NCBI RefSeq assembly: GCF_001418085.1 | Contig: NZ_LIQH01000029.1 | Location: 1-64,000 of the forward strand | DNA length: 64,000 nt | Direction of reading: 5' to 3' | Source: Lacinutrix algicola | GTDB taxonomy: Bacteria > Bacteroidota > Bacteroidia > Flavobacteriales > Flavobacteriaceae | Shown: piece after piece, positions 1-8,457 of the stretch | Position numbering within the stretch: the first letter of the stretch is position 1 | Layout of the letters: the number at the start of each line of letters is the position of its first letter | Position numbers and translations under genes: made by a program | The notes under the pieces: model-generated | Database searches by the model: none | Seen by the model: only the letters and a program-made list of their open reading frames with translations | What the model was told of the DNA's origin: nothing

Positions 1-698
1 TAGATCCTGCATTATATACTTTTGAATGGAACTTAAACGGAACCGTTTTACCAGGAGAAACAGCAGAGTTTATAGAGCCAGCTGAAGGTGGTACTTATGG
101 CGTTGTAGCAACAGATATTGCAACAGGATGCTCAAGTATTGAAGTGAATACTTTAGTAACAGTTAGCGAGCCACCAGTAGTAACATCGGAAATAACAACA
201 TTAGCTTTTGCCGATCAGCATGATGTAGTAATCACTGCCACAGGAACAACAGCTACTTCAATAGCAGTATACGAGTTTAGTATTGATGGCGGAAGCTGGG
301 AACTAGGAACGTTAAATGCAGCAGGAGAGTATACATATACTTTTACAAATATTGAAGCAGGAGAGCATATTGTAACGGTAAGAGATACGGTAGGTTGTGG
401 AGAAACAACACATCCAGTAATGATTATGGACTACCCATTATACTTTACACCAAATGGAGATGGTTACCACGACACATGGAATGTTTACAATATTGGAACA
501 CAGCCAGACGCAGTAATTTACATCTTCGATCGTTACGGTAAACTGTTAAAACAATTAAGTCCAACAGGAGCTGGATGGGATGGTAGTTACAACGGTAACC
601 CAATGCCAACAAGTGACTATTGGTTTACTTTAGAATACAGAGAGCCAAGTACAGACGAAAAGAAATCGATACGTAAGCACTTTACTTTGAAAAGATAA
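1..698 (+). CDS. C-terminal part of a large secreted protein with a T9SS type B sorting domain
   Basis: The reading frame is open at the left edge (codons from base 3), so only the C-terminal ~231 residues are visible and the true start lies outside the window. The GTG at 144 is internal. The visible part has adhesin-like beta-sandwich repeat sequence, then a gliding motility-associated C-terminal domain of roughly 85 residues: a YFTPNGDGYHDTW block, IFDRYGKLL, GWDG.YNG and a final KHFTLKR. This domain directs export through the type IX secretion system and surface anchoring in Bacteroidota (family knowledge). Full-length proteins of this type are often very large. A PorP/SprF-like gene, a common partner of such proteins, lies 1.6 kb downstream after two opposite-strand genes. 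The cargo function cannot be told from this fragment. Confidence 0.9.
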   Translation, partial: DPALYTFEWNLNGTVLPGETAEFIEPAEGGTYGVVATDIATGCSSIEVNTLVTVSEPPVVTSEITTLAFADQHDVVITATGTTATSIAVYEFSIDGGSWELGTLNAAGEYTYTFTNIEAGEHIVTVRDTVGCGETTHPVMIMDYPLYFTPNGDGYHDTWNVYNIGTQPDAVIYIFDRYGKLLKQLSPTGAGWDGSYNGNPMPTSDYWFTLEYREPSTDEKKSIRKHFTLKR

Positions 699-721
699 AA
701 AGAATACTATTTATTAAATAG

Positions 722-751
722 AAAAAGCCTGAACGAAAGTTCAGGCTTTTT
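722..751 (+). terminator. Rho-independent terminator after the T9SS cargo gene
   Basis: AAAAAGCCTGAAC, a GAAA tetraloop, then GTTCAGGCTTTTT. It is a near-perfect stem flanked by A and T runs, 23 bp after the stop codon, and could work in both directions. Confidence 0.85.
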
Positions 752-814
752 GTTTAGAATATAAGGTGTGACATAATTAGGAACAACTTAAATAAAGAAG
801 TGTTATTAAAACAG

Positions 815-845
815 AACGCCTGAACATGTGTTCAGGCGTTTTTTT
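815..845 (+). terminator. Second tandem terminator-like hairpin
   Basis: AACGCCTGAAC, loop ATGT, GTTCAGGCGTT, then five further Ts. Its inner arms (GCCTGAAC/GTTCAGGC) are identical to those of the hairpin 90 bp upstream. It sits just beyond the 3' end of the convergent dodecin gene. Confidence 0.75.
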
Positions 846-866
846 GTAATTATATTTTGAATGTAA

Positions 867-1067
867 TTAATTTATTTCAAACGTAATCTTTAAGTTAACT
901 CTAAAGTCTGATACTTCTCCATCTTTAACGCTTGCGCTTTGATCTTGAACGTATACTGAACGAATATTTTTTACACTTTTAGAAGCATGTTTTACTGCTT
1001 TTTTAGTTGCATCTTCCCAACTTTTTTCAGAATTTGATAATACTTCAATAACTTTTAATACAGCCAT
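867..1067 (-). CDS. Dodecin family flavin-binding protein
   Basis: The 66-residue protein has the length and pattern of dodecin: VLKVIEVLSNSEKSWEDATKK at the start, a central helix with SKSVKNIRSVYV, then two strands ending in FRVNLKITFEI. Dodecins assemble into a hollow dodecamer that stores or buffers flavins (riboflavin, FMN) in the cytoplasm. The aromatic flavin-stacking Trp is present at position 17. It has its own ATG and stands alone, convergent with the secreted-protein gene. The stop codon faces the tandem hairpins at 722-845, which probably insulate both genes. Assignment is by family pattern only. Confidence 0.9.
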   Translation of the reverse strand: MAVLKVIEVLSNSEKSWEDATKKAVKHASKSVKNIRSVYVQDQSASVKDGEVSDFRVNLKITFEIN

Positions 1068-1176
1068 AATTTTGAGTTTTAAATTAATATTGACTCTAAA
1101 TTAAAGGATTTTATAAAAATCTACAAATGGAGTTATTAAAAAAAAGGCTAAACCGATGAAAGGTTTATTTGTGGGA

Positions 1177-2079
1177 TTAACCGTTTATAGCTTCAACCGT
1201 ATTCACTTTGCCTTTTAGCATTTCTTTTAACATGTTTTCAATACCATTTTTTAGTGTAAATGTAGAAGAAGGACACCCACTACAAGCACCTTGTAATATT
1301 ACTTTTACAGTTTTGGTAGCTTCATCGTAAGAATCGAACTGAATGTTTCCACCATCACTAGCAACTGCAGGTTTAACATATTCTTCAAGGATATTAATGA
1401 TTTCTTTAGAGATATCATCTAAGCTTTCAAAATGTGCTTCAACTTTTTCTGTAGACCTTTCTATAACTTCAGGAGCATTCGCTAAAATTATTTCTTTTCC
1501 ATTTTCAATATATCCTCTAATAAATTCACGTAGTTCATTTGTGATATCATTCCATTCGGCAATATCATATTTTGTTACAGAAACATAGTTTTCATCTATA
1601 AAAACGCCTTTAACAAAAGGGAAATGAAACAGCTCTGTAGCTAAAGGTGAAGATTTTGCAGTATCTATTGAAGTAAACTCAAAAGCAGCATTTGCTATTT
1701 TTTTATTAGCAACAAATTTAATAACACCTGGATTTGGCGTACTTTCAGCATAAACTGTAACTGGTGTCTTTTTAGGAGCAATGTCTTGATTAATAACTGC
1801 GTTCCCTTCATTTAAATAGTTTTCTATTTGTTCTGAAACTTCATTTTGTACATCCTGCCATTCAACAATATTAAAACGCTCGATAGCAACAAAATTACTA
1901 GTTATATAGACCTTTTTTACAAAAGGAAGATAGAATAATTGTTGTGCTAGAGGAGAAGCTTTAGCTTCATCTATGTTGTTAAATTCGAAGCTTTGGTGTT
2001 GTGTAATAAACTGATTTACTTCAAATTTTAATATAGTAGGATTCGATGTTTCTTGTGTAGTAACTTTAAAAGTATTCAT
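1177..2079 (-). CDS. NifU/Nfu family Fe-S cluster scaffold with duplicated N-terminal domain
   Basis: The 300-residue cytosolic protein has three parts. Residues 1-90 and 107-195 are two copies of the Nfu N-terminal domain: both carry a TPNP- or SNPT-like opening followed by KF, a SPLA..LF...FVK block and an aspartate/tryptophan pair. Residues 220-300 are the NifU C-terminal domain with the cluster-binding Cys266-x2-Cys269 in GACSGCPSS. Such proteins carry and transfer Fe-S clusters to apo-enzymes. The tandem N-domain layout is known in Bacteroidota. It appears monocistronic, with ATG at 2079. The opposite-strand frame inside it is a shadow. Confidence 0.92.
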   Translation of the reverse strand: MNTFKVTTQETSNPTILKFEVNQFITQHQSFEFNNIDEAKASPLAQQLFYLPFVKKVYITSNFVAIERFNIVEWQDVQNEVSEQIENYLNEGNAVINQDIAPKKTPVTVYAESTPNPGVIKFVANKKIANAAFEFTSIDTAKSSPLATELFHFPFVKGVFIDENYVSVTKYDIAEWNDITNELREFIRGYIENGKEIILANAPEVIERSTEKVEAHFESLDDISKEIINILEEYVKPAVASDGGNIQFDSYDEATKTVKVILQGACSGCPSSTFTLKNGIENMLKEMLKGKVNTVEAING

Positions 2080-2338
2080 TATGCAATATTTTTCTACAAA
2101 AATACTAAAAGAAAGAACAGATATCGATATATTTGATACTTAAAGATGGCTCTTATAATTGTAAAAACTTAGTTTTTTTAATAAAACCTTTTTATATTGG
2201 TAGCTTTAACTTTTGAGAGCCTAAATATTACAAAGTAAATTTATATATTTGACAACAGTATAGTTTATTATACGAAAAGAGTTATAATAGCGTAAGCTAT
2301 ACATTATTTAACCAACACCTACCTTGAAAAAAGAGATT

Positions 2339-3349
2339 ATGAGATTACAAAGGTTATTAATACTGGCAGTTTTAGTGTTTTTTAGTACCCAAATTGCTAA
2401 AGCACAAGAAGGGCTTCCTGTATATTCAGATTACTTAACAGATAACTACTATTTAATTCATCCATCTATGGCTGGAGTTGCTAACTGTTCTAAGGTTAGA
2501 ATTACCGGTCGTCAACAATGGTTTGGAGACGATGATGCTCCTGCATTATTAACAGCAAGTGTAAATGGTAGAATTGGAGATTCTCAATCTGGAATTGGTG
2601 CAATAGTATATTCTGATAAAAATGGATTCCATTCGCAAACAGGTGCATATTTTACATATGCGCATCATATTATGTTTTCTAGAAATGAAATAGATTTAAA
2701 CATGTTATCTTTTGGTTTAAGTATGGGAGCAATTCAATACAAATTAGATGAGACATCGTTTTTGTTTGATGGTCCTGACCCAATTATTGCTGGAATCGAA
2801 CAATCTGCAACAAATTTTAATGTAGACTTTGGTTTTTCTTATCACTTATATGATTTTTATGCACATGCAACTGTAAAGAATCTTTTAAATAATGAAGGTG
2901 TTAATTTTAACGAACAAGGCTTAAGTTATAATAACCTAAGAACATATTTAGTTTCTGTAGGTAATACATTTAGTAGCTATAACAACGATTGGAGTTTTGA
3001 GCCTTCAGTTATGTTTATGTATAGAGATGCTACAGAAGAAGCTTCTTTTGATGTAAACCTTAAAGCTTATAAAACAATGGACTTTGGTAAAGTTTGGGGA
3101 GGAATCTCTTACAGAAGAAGTTTAGATGGAGCAGATTTTGTTGATGGTTCTGGTGTTAGTAGTCAAAAATTACAATATATAACACCACTTTTAGGTGTTA
3201 ATGTAAACGATTTTATGTTTGCTTATACATATAGTTACCAAGCTAATTCTGTAGTGTTTAATAATGGTGGTTTTCATCAATTAACTTTAGGATATAACTT
3301 TGGTTGTTCTAGAGAGCGTTACAGCTGTAATTGTCCTGCAATAAACTAA
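2339..3349 (+). CDS. PorP/SprF family type IX secretion-associated outer-membrane protein
   Basis: About 336 residues. An N-terminal signal peptide (MRLQRLL..., hydrophobic core, AKAQ cleavage region) is followed by the family hallmarks: LPVYSDYLTDNYYLIHPSMAGV, a RITGRQQW segment, a SIGAIVYSDKNG-like turn and alternating-hydrophobic strands of a beta barrel. It ends with an unusual Cys-rich tail (GCSRERYSCNCPAIN). SprF-type proteins are needed for secretion or anchoring of SprB-like adhesins, so it probably serves the T9SS cargo protein at the left edge. The start could be ATG 2339 or an in-frame TTG at 2324, adding five residues. I prefer the ATG because it gives a compact signal peptide. 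A TATATTTG -7-like element lies at 2244-2251. Confidence 0.88.
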   Translation: MRLQRLLILAVLVFFSTQIAKAQEGLPVYSDYLTDNYYLIHPSMAGVANCSKVRITGRQQWFGDDDAPALLTASVNGRIGDSQSGIGAIVYSDKNGFHSQTGAYFTYAHHIMFSRNEIDLNMLSFGLSMGAIQYKLDETSFLFDGPDPIIAGIEQSATNFNVDFGFSYHLYDFYAHATVKNLLNNEGVNFNEQGLSYNNLRTYLVSVGNTFSSYNNDWSFEPSVMFMYRDATEEASFDVNLKAYKTMDFGKVWGGISYRRSLDGADFVDGSGVSSQKLQYITPLLGVNVNDFMFAYTYSYQANSVVFNNGGFHQLTLGYNFGCSRERYSCNCPAIN

Positions 3350-3369
3350 GTACATAATAAATACATATA

Positions 3370-3398
3370 AAAAAAGCCTCGATTATTCGGCTTTTTTT
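3370..3398 (+). terminator. Terminator between porP-like gene and VWA gene
   Basis: AAAAAAGCC, a short AT-rich loop, GGCTTTTTTT. It lies 20 bp past the porP-like stop and 25 bp from the end of the convergent VWA gene, so it may serve both. Confidence 0.65.
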
Positions 3399-3423
3399 AT
3401 GTTTTTAAGTGTAAAGGTATAGT

Positions 3424-4608
3424 TTACTTCCAAGAATAGTTTTTGGCTTTAGCTTGAGATTTTATTGCTTTTATCATAGCATTTTCTAGCCCATTACTAT
3501 TGTTTTTATTTGCTTTCAAGATATAATCTTTTCTTTTGATATTTAATTCTTGAATTTTTTCTTGTATAGCTTCTCGCTCTTTCTTTTTGCTGGTAACATA
3601 GGTTTCAATTTCTGAAGCATTTTTACCTTTAAGTTCCTGAGGTAATTCATTATCATCTAAACGATCATATTTAAAAGCTTTATCTTTTGAAGCATCTACC
3701 AAATCCCAAGAGGAGTTTTTATATAAGTGAGAACTTTTACTAATTGTTCTACTTACTGCATTTGCGCTACTATAACTTTCAGCATTATCATCTTGTTCTG
3801 CTTGTAGCTGCATTTTTTTTATGCCTTGAGAACCATAAGCTATATATGTTTGGTTTAGCTTGTTGTTTTGTTTTAAAATAGTATCGTCGTAAGGTGTAGC
3901 TACATGAATAGTTTCCTTGTTATGGTTAATAGCCATGTAATCTCCATGTGCTAAATCTGCTCCTTCTTTCCAATAGCCAGAAATACCCTGGTTATAATCT
4001 CCGCAAAAAATAGTGTTTACCGTTATATCTTTATTATGTGCACGTTTTGATGCGTCTTTGTAGTTTACCTTACCTTGTGTAAAAGGTTCGTTTCCAGCAA
4101 TAAAAATAAACTTTAAATCATCTGGATTATCTTTCCAATCTAATTGAGCTAAAGCTGTGTTTATTACGTAACCACAATATTCGTTACCACCTTTTGTGGT
4201 TAAAGAGAAGAGTTGTTTTGAGATTTCGTCTAGGTCATTACTAAATGGTAATATTTGCCTAATGTAACCTTCTTCTGCATTTAAATTATCGTTGCCATAC
4301 TCGTAAATAGCAATTTCTAGATTAGGCTTATTGTCTTTAGACTTTGCATAAGAAAGCTCGTTTACAATTTCCCAAAGTTGCGCTTTTGCTTGATCTATTA
4401 AACCATCCATACTATTACTTGTGTCAAGTAACAATGCAACCTTTATGAATTGTTTTTCTGGTTTAGGATTTGCTAGTGTTTTTGGCTCAACTGTTTCTGT
4501 TGGTTCGTTTAAAACATAGTTTTTTGTTTGCTTTTTATTGTTAGCATTACAGGCTAAAAATACAAAGCTCGTTAAAGCTAGTAGGCTAAATTTAATTGTT
4601 GTTTTCAT
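3424..4608 (-). CDS. VWA domain lipoprotein
   Basis: The 394-residue protein has a lipoprotein signal peptide with a lipobox ending at Cys20 (VFLAC). A von Willebrand factor A domain begins near residue 55; the metal-site motif DTSNS is at residues 62-66, and further VWA strands follow (IAIYEYG, FIFIAGNEPF). After about residue 270 it is helical and charged, with a Lys/Glu-rich coiled-coil-like tail that ends in KNYSWK. VWA domains bind partner proteins through a Mg ion, and this one should face the periplasm or cell surface. It lies 95 bp downstream of the split SIMPL-domain gene on the same strand, and the two are probably co-transcribed. The precise role is unknown. Confidence 0.85.
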   Translation of the reverse strand: MKTTIKFSLLALTSFVFLACNANNKKQTKNYVLNEPTETVEPKTLANPKPEKQFIKVALLLDTSNSMDGLIDQAKAQLWEIVNELSYAKSKDNKPNLEIAIYEYGNDNLNAEEGYIRQILPFSNDLDEISKQLFSLTTKGGNEYCGYVINTALAQLDWKDNPDDLKFIFIAGNEPFTQGKVNYKDASKRAHNKDITVNTIFCGDYNQGISGYWKEGADLAHGDYMAINHNKETIHVATPYDDTILKQNNKLNQTYIAYGSQGIKKMQLQAEQDDNAESYSSANAVSRTISKSSHLYKNSSWDLVDASKDKAFKYDRLDDNELPQELKGKNASEIETYVTSKKKEREAIQEKIQELNIKRKDYILKANKNNSNGLENAMIKAIKSQAKAKNYSWK

Positions 4609-4703
4609 AAGTTTATTTTTTATTTATGCATAGTCTATAGCATATAATATGCTAGTAGTATTAATTTTCTAATTTTAATTCTTTAGCTATAAGCTTTCCA
4701 TCT

Positions 4704-4997
4704 TTAGACAGGACGAAATATTACTTCTTTTACTTTTTCTATTGGTTTTGGAGTTTCAGGCTTTTCTCTGTACTGTAGTTTTATTTCCATTCCTATTTGA
4801 ATAACAGGTTCTACAATAGATGAGTTTATAACAATATCATACGCCTTAAAAGACAACGGGTCATAATAATACGAAGTTTGTTTTTTTGCCTTAACAACAC
4901 CTTTGTTTTGTTTGAGAGCTTCTAAAGAAATACTATTAAAAGCTTGGTAGTTTTTGTAGAATTCTCTTGGGAAATGACAATATTTAATATCTGCCAT
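4704..4997 (-). CDS. C-terminal part of SIMPL-domain protein, displaced into the -1 frame
   Basis: This 97-codon frame begins at an internal ATG and has no signal peptide. It does not look like an independent gene. Reading the same frame upstream gives KKQFYNDLGFDLTNYKP joined to MADIKY, which continues naturally from the KTLKEK of the upstream SIMPL frame (5027-5671). The segment includes a FYKNYQAFNSISLEAL stretch and a final beta strand with VIQIGMEIKLQY, typical of the last SIMPL strand. The two parts meet at minus-strand A7 (plus-strand T7, 5046-5052). Either the gene has suffered a one-base loss, or the run is a sequencing error, or the ribosome shifts by -1 here. See the entry for 5027-5671. 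Confidence 0.7.
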   Translation of the reverse strand: MADIKYCHFPREFYKNYQAFNSISLEALKQNKGVVKAKKQTSYYYDPLSFKAYDIVINSSIVEPVIQIGMEIKLQYREKPETPKPIEKVKEVIFRPV

Positions 4998-5026
4998 TGT
5001 TGGTTTGTAATTTGTTAAATCGAAAC

Positions 5027-5671
5027 CTAAATCATTATAAAATTGTTTTTTTCTTTTAGTGTTTTTAAAATTTCGGCTCTCAATTTAGTGTAAACAACTT
5101 CTATGTTTTTTATAAAATAATCGACTTTTACCAAATTGTAAATTTCATTTTTAGCACATATGGCCAGTATCTTTTCAAACTGATTCACCTTTGTGAATTT
5201 AATATGCAGGTTTTGTTGTAGTTCGAAACCTTTAGGAACTTCAGTGTAAGTTTTGCTAAACAATTTCTTTTCAACAACAGTTTCATAAACAGGAACAAAA
5301 GAAATAACATCTATAACAATATCATTACTAACTATACCTTGCATGGCTAGACTGTTCTTTACACTATTAACACGTTTGTTCATTAACTTGTTGGTAGCTT
5401 CTGCTGTTTCTCCAATCTGTACCAAATTAAAGACTGCGGTGTAAGAATCTGCCACAATATTATTAAGGGCTTTCACATCTATAGTAATTACCGGATTAGG
5501 CATTAAGTTTCGTTGCCTAAAAGTATTTAGGTTATTGCCATAGGCATTAGCATTGCCTAGAGATTCTGCATGTATAACATTCTGTCTAGAAATAGTAGTT
5601 GCATTACCTTTTATTTGTGCAGATGAAAAAGAAAAGCATAATAGCAGGACTAAGTAAATTGAGTGTTTCAT
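5027..5671 (-). CDS. SIMPL (DUF541) domain exported protein, N-terminal part of a frameshifted gene
   Basis: The 214-residue frame starts with a signal peptide (MKHSIYLVLLLCFSFSSAQ), so the product is periplasmic or outer-membrane facing. The SIMPL/DUF541 pattern follows: an ITIDV strand, VADSYTAVFNLVQIGET, then VNSVKNSLAMQGI and a later GFELQQNLHIKF segment. SIMPL proteins in other bacteria are envelope proteins of poorly understood function. The frame runs into FIMI and a stop only because of a displaced frame near 5046; the remaining ~110 residues are encoded at 4704-4997 in the -1 frame. The junction sequence is GAA-AAA-AAC with the heptamer A-AAA-AAC in the zero frame. The VWA lipoprotein gene follows on the same strand. 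Confidence 0.82.
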   Translation of the reverse strand: MKHSIYLVLLLCFSFSSAQIKGNATTISRQNVIHAESLGNANAYGNNLNTFRQRNLMPNPVITIDVKALNNIVADSYTAVFNLVQIGETAEATNKLMNKRVNSVKNSLAMQGIVSNDIVIDVISFVPVYETVVEKKLFSKTYTEVPKGFELQQNLHIKFTKVNQFEKILAICAKNEIYNLVKVDYFIKNIEVVYTKLRAEILKTLKEKNNFIMI

Positions 5672-5875
5672 TTGTTTATATTATTTAGAGTGTAAACTTA
5701 TGTTCAACTTTTTCTAAATAAAAAGAGCAATGAGTAAATGATACCTTATAATGAGTGAGTAACACTTTTAATTGAGTAAACAAGGTGGTTTTTTCTCTGT
5801 ATTGTTTCAATTTCGAGAACACTCATTTTATTATGCCAATTAAAGTGTGTAAGTTTATCTTTTAGTAAAAATAAA

Positions 5876-8068
5876 ATGAAACATATTAAATTATATATAA
5901 GTAGTATTCTACTCTTTATTTGCTCGTATACATTATACGCGCAACAAAGTGATAGTGTAAATAAAGAAACTAAGAATGTTAACGAAGCTTATTTTTATGT
6001 ACGAGGTCTTGTTAAAGAAGAAGATACAAACGAAGCTATAGAAGATGTTAATATACAAATAAATGGAGGTGCCTACACAGCATCTAATGGAGCAGGTGAG
6101 TTTAGGGTAAGAACAAAAATAGGAGACGAACTTGTTATTAGTCATAAAGATTTTGAAACCGTTTATTATGTAGTAAAAAGTGACGAGCGAATTACATTAA
6201 ATGTAAGGTCTTTAGCATCCGGATCTTATGATAAAACATTAAAGAAAACGCAAAACAATTCCTTTAACAATTTAATAGATTCTGCATTAGTATATAAAAA
6301 GAAATCTGCCGAAAAAAGTATTCAGTTTGTAACAGAAAGTTTAAAGAATAGTACATCTGTAAAACAAAATGCAGAGGCTTTCGAGGTGCTCTCGGATATA
6401 TACATGCATTGGAAACAATACGATTTAGCAGTTTCTAATTATAGAATAAGTCTTAACAGTTTTCAATCTAACGAAGTTAAGATTAGGCTAGCAATAGCTT
6501 ATATGATGAATAATAATTATCAAGAAAGTGTTTCTGTTTTTAAAGACTTAAACACAAAAGAATTATCCAATTATCAATTGGTTGAGTTATACGAAGGTCT
6601 TGGTGATGTATATTATAGAATGAAAGACTATAAAAAGTCTATTAGTTCTTATAATGAAGGATTAAGTGTTGCTCAAAAATATTTAATTACACCAAAAGTA
6701 ACCGATTTAAATTCTAAAATAGCACAATCTTTTGATGCTAGCGGAAGCACAGATAAAGCAGAAGAATATTATAATAACTCACTTAGTCTTGCTTCAAAAG
6801 AAAACAAGAAAAGAGCTGTTGAGGAGAAAATTAAATTTGCAGATTTTAATAATTCTAATCGCAATTTTGCTGATGAAATTCGTATGAGAGAAGAGGCGAT
6901 TTTAGATATTGAAGATATTGAAACCGATTCTGTAATAGACATTGAAAGCGATTTTACCACTCAAAAACAAAATTATAAAATTGGTAATGCATTGTATATG
7001 CAAAGAAACTATGCTGAAGCTATACCTTACTTAGAAAAAAGTAGAGCTGAAGCAACAGAACGAAAGGATTTAGTAGTAGAAAAAGATGCAACCCGAAAAC
7101 TTTCAGAGGTTTTTAAAGAATCTGGAGATTACGAAAGTGCTTTAAAAACGTATGAAGAATATACCAAATCGGTAGAGGCACTTTATGTTAAAAAAGAACA
7201 GCAAATTACACAAGCTGCACGTTTTAATAAAAATATTGCAGAGCAGCAAAACCGTATTACATCGTTAGAAAGCGATCGCGAACTGTCCGAAAGTAGGTAT
7301 CAATTAAATCAGGAGCAAAATAAGAATCAGAAAATAATTATTTATTCACTTATTGGCGGATTATTATTATTGCTTTTTGCAGCTTATTTAATGTATAAAT
7401 ATATTAAGCAACAACGTTTAGCAAATAATCTTTTAGCCTTAAAATCTTTAAGAAGCCAAATGAATCCTCACTTTATTTTTAATGCTTTAAACTCTGTAAA
7501 TAGTTTTATTGCGACTAACGATGAGCGAACGGCAAATAAGTATTTAAGCGATTTTTCTAAACTTATGCGAGCAGTTTTAGAGAATAGTGAACAAGATTTT
7601 ATTCCGTTAGAAAAAGAAGTAGAGTTATTGCAATTATATACTAAACTCGAACACTTTAGATTTCAAGATAAGTTTGAATATAATATAACTGTAGATAAAG
7701 CTATAAATGTATCCGATTTTCAAATTCCTCCAATGTTATTGCAGCCCTACATAGAAAATGCAGTTTGGCATGGGTTACGCTATAAAGAAGAAAAAGGGCA
7801 GCTTGATATTTCTATAATTAAAAAGAGTAAAGATGAAATTACAATTACCATTGCAGATAATGGTATAGGTCGCGAAAAATCTAAAGCACTTAAAACCGAA
7901 AACCAGCAGAAGCAGAATTCTAAAGGCATGGGTAATATTAAAAAACGTGTCGCTATTTTAAACGAAATGTATAAAGATAAAGTTGATGTTTTTATAGACG
8001 AATTATATCAAGGTCAAGCCGAAGAAGATAAAGGTACTAAGGTTGTTGTGACTTTAAAACGTGATTAA
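5876..8068 (+). CDS. TPR-containing LytS-type sensor histidine kinase
   Basis: The 730-residue protein has a signal peptide, then a carboxypeptidase-regulatory-like beta domain (about 43-110; DTNEAIEDVNIQI). A long block of TPR helices follows to ~450, then a coiled-coil stretch, one membrane segment (about 488-508) and a His_kinase domain of the LytS/YehU class. The phospho-acceptor is His532 in NPHFIFN. The ATPase end shows LLQPYIENAVWHG (N box) and ADNGIG plus a KGMGNIKKR G box. The TPR half should lie in the periplasm and the kinase in the cytoplasm. The cognate regulator is the LytTR gene at 8458, with a small lipoprotein gene between. The signal sensed is unknown. Confidence 0.93.
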   Translation: MKHIKLYISSILLFICSYTLYAQQSDSVNKETKNVNEAYFYVRGLVKEEDTNEAIEDVNIQINGGAYTASNGAGEFRVRTKIGDELVISHKDFETVYYVVKSDERITLNVRSLASGSYDKTLKKTQNNSFNNLIDSALVYKKKSAEKSIQFVTESLKNSTSVKQNAEAFEVLSDIYMHWKQYDLAVSNYRISLNSFQSNEVKIRLAIAYMMNNNYQESVSVFKDLNTKELSNYQLVELYEGLGDVYYRMKDYKKSISSYNEGLSVAQKYLITPKVTDLNSKIAQSFDASGSTDKAEEYYNNSLSLASKENKKRAVEEKIKFADFNNSNRNFADEIRMREEAILDIEDIETDSVIDIESDFTTQKQNYKIGNALYMQRNYAEAIPYLEKSRAEATERKDLVVEKDATRKLSEVFKESGDYESALKTYEEYTKSVEALYVKKEQQITQAARFNKNIAEQQNRITSLESDRELSESRYQLNQEQNKNQKIIIYSLIGGLLLLLFAAYLMYKYIKQQRLANNLLALKSLRSQMNPHFIFNALNSVNSFIATNDERTANKYLSDFSKLMRAVLENSEQDFIPLEKEVELLQLYTKLEHFRFQDKFEYNITVDKAINVSDFQIPPMLLQPYIENAVWHGLRYKEEKGQLDISIIKKSKDEITITIADNGIGREKSKALKTENQQKQNSKGMGNIKKRVAILNEMYKDKVDVFIDELYQGQAEEDKGTKVVVTLKRD

Positions 8069-8069
8069 T

Positions 8070-8414
8070 ATGAAAATTAGAGTTTTGTTTTTATTGATTC
8101 TTGTTTCAGTTCTTAATTGTAAAGCAGCCAAAGAAAGAAAGCAATGTCTTGAATTAGTTAACGGGAAAACTCCGTTAGAAATTAATTCTTTTGAAGAATT
8201 TAAAAATTATATTGATGGATATGTTGATTATGAAAAAGTTGTTTGGGTTGTAGATAATGCCTTGTCATCAAAAGAAGGTGTTTTGAAATTAATTGATAAC
8301 AAAAATTTAATTAATATAAACAGTATTCGAGGTGCAAATGGGAGTCAATTGGATGGAGAAGATAATGGAGTCCTAATTATCACAACCAATAAATGTTTGG
8401 AAAAAATTAAATAA
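8070..8414 (+). CDS. Small lipoprotein with a plug-like motif, in the two-component locus
   Basis: The product has about 114 residues. I chose ATG 8070, one base after the kinase stop, over an upstream GTG at 8061 that overlaps it. The N-terminus is a lipoprotein-type signal (MKIRVLFLLILVSVLNC) with the likely lipidated Cys at 17. The C-terminal 45 residues (a NININSIRGANGS..GEDNGVLIITT pattern) resemble the plug-domain motif of TonB-dependent receptors, in which a Gly-rich loop precedes a VIIITT strand. No barrel is present. Its position between kinase and regulator suggests co-expression and perhaps a sensory accessory role, which is inference. I do not recognise a named family. Confidence 0.75.
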   Translation: MKIRVLFLLILVSVLNCKAAKERKQCLELVNGKTPLEINSFEEFKNYIDGYVDYEKVVWVVDNALSSKEGVLKLIDNKNLININSIRGANGSQLDGEDNGVLIITTNKCLEKIK

Positions 8415-8430
8415 AAAGTATTAATTAATA

Positions 8431-8454
8431 AGATTCCTGCTTTCGCAGTAAATA
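8431..8454. repeat. Half-copy of a dispersed intergenic repeat
   Basis: Reads AGATTCCTGCTTTCGCAGT, close to the AGATTCCTGC-nnnn-GCAGGAATGA phrase that I recall as scattered through Flavobacteriia intergenic DNA. A related fragment occurs at 57771-57793. It lies directly before the response-regulator start. Confidence 0.4.
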
Positions 8455-8457
8455 GAT

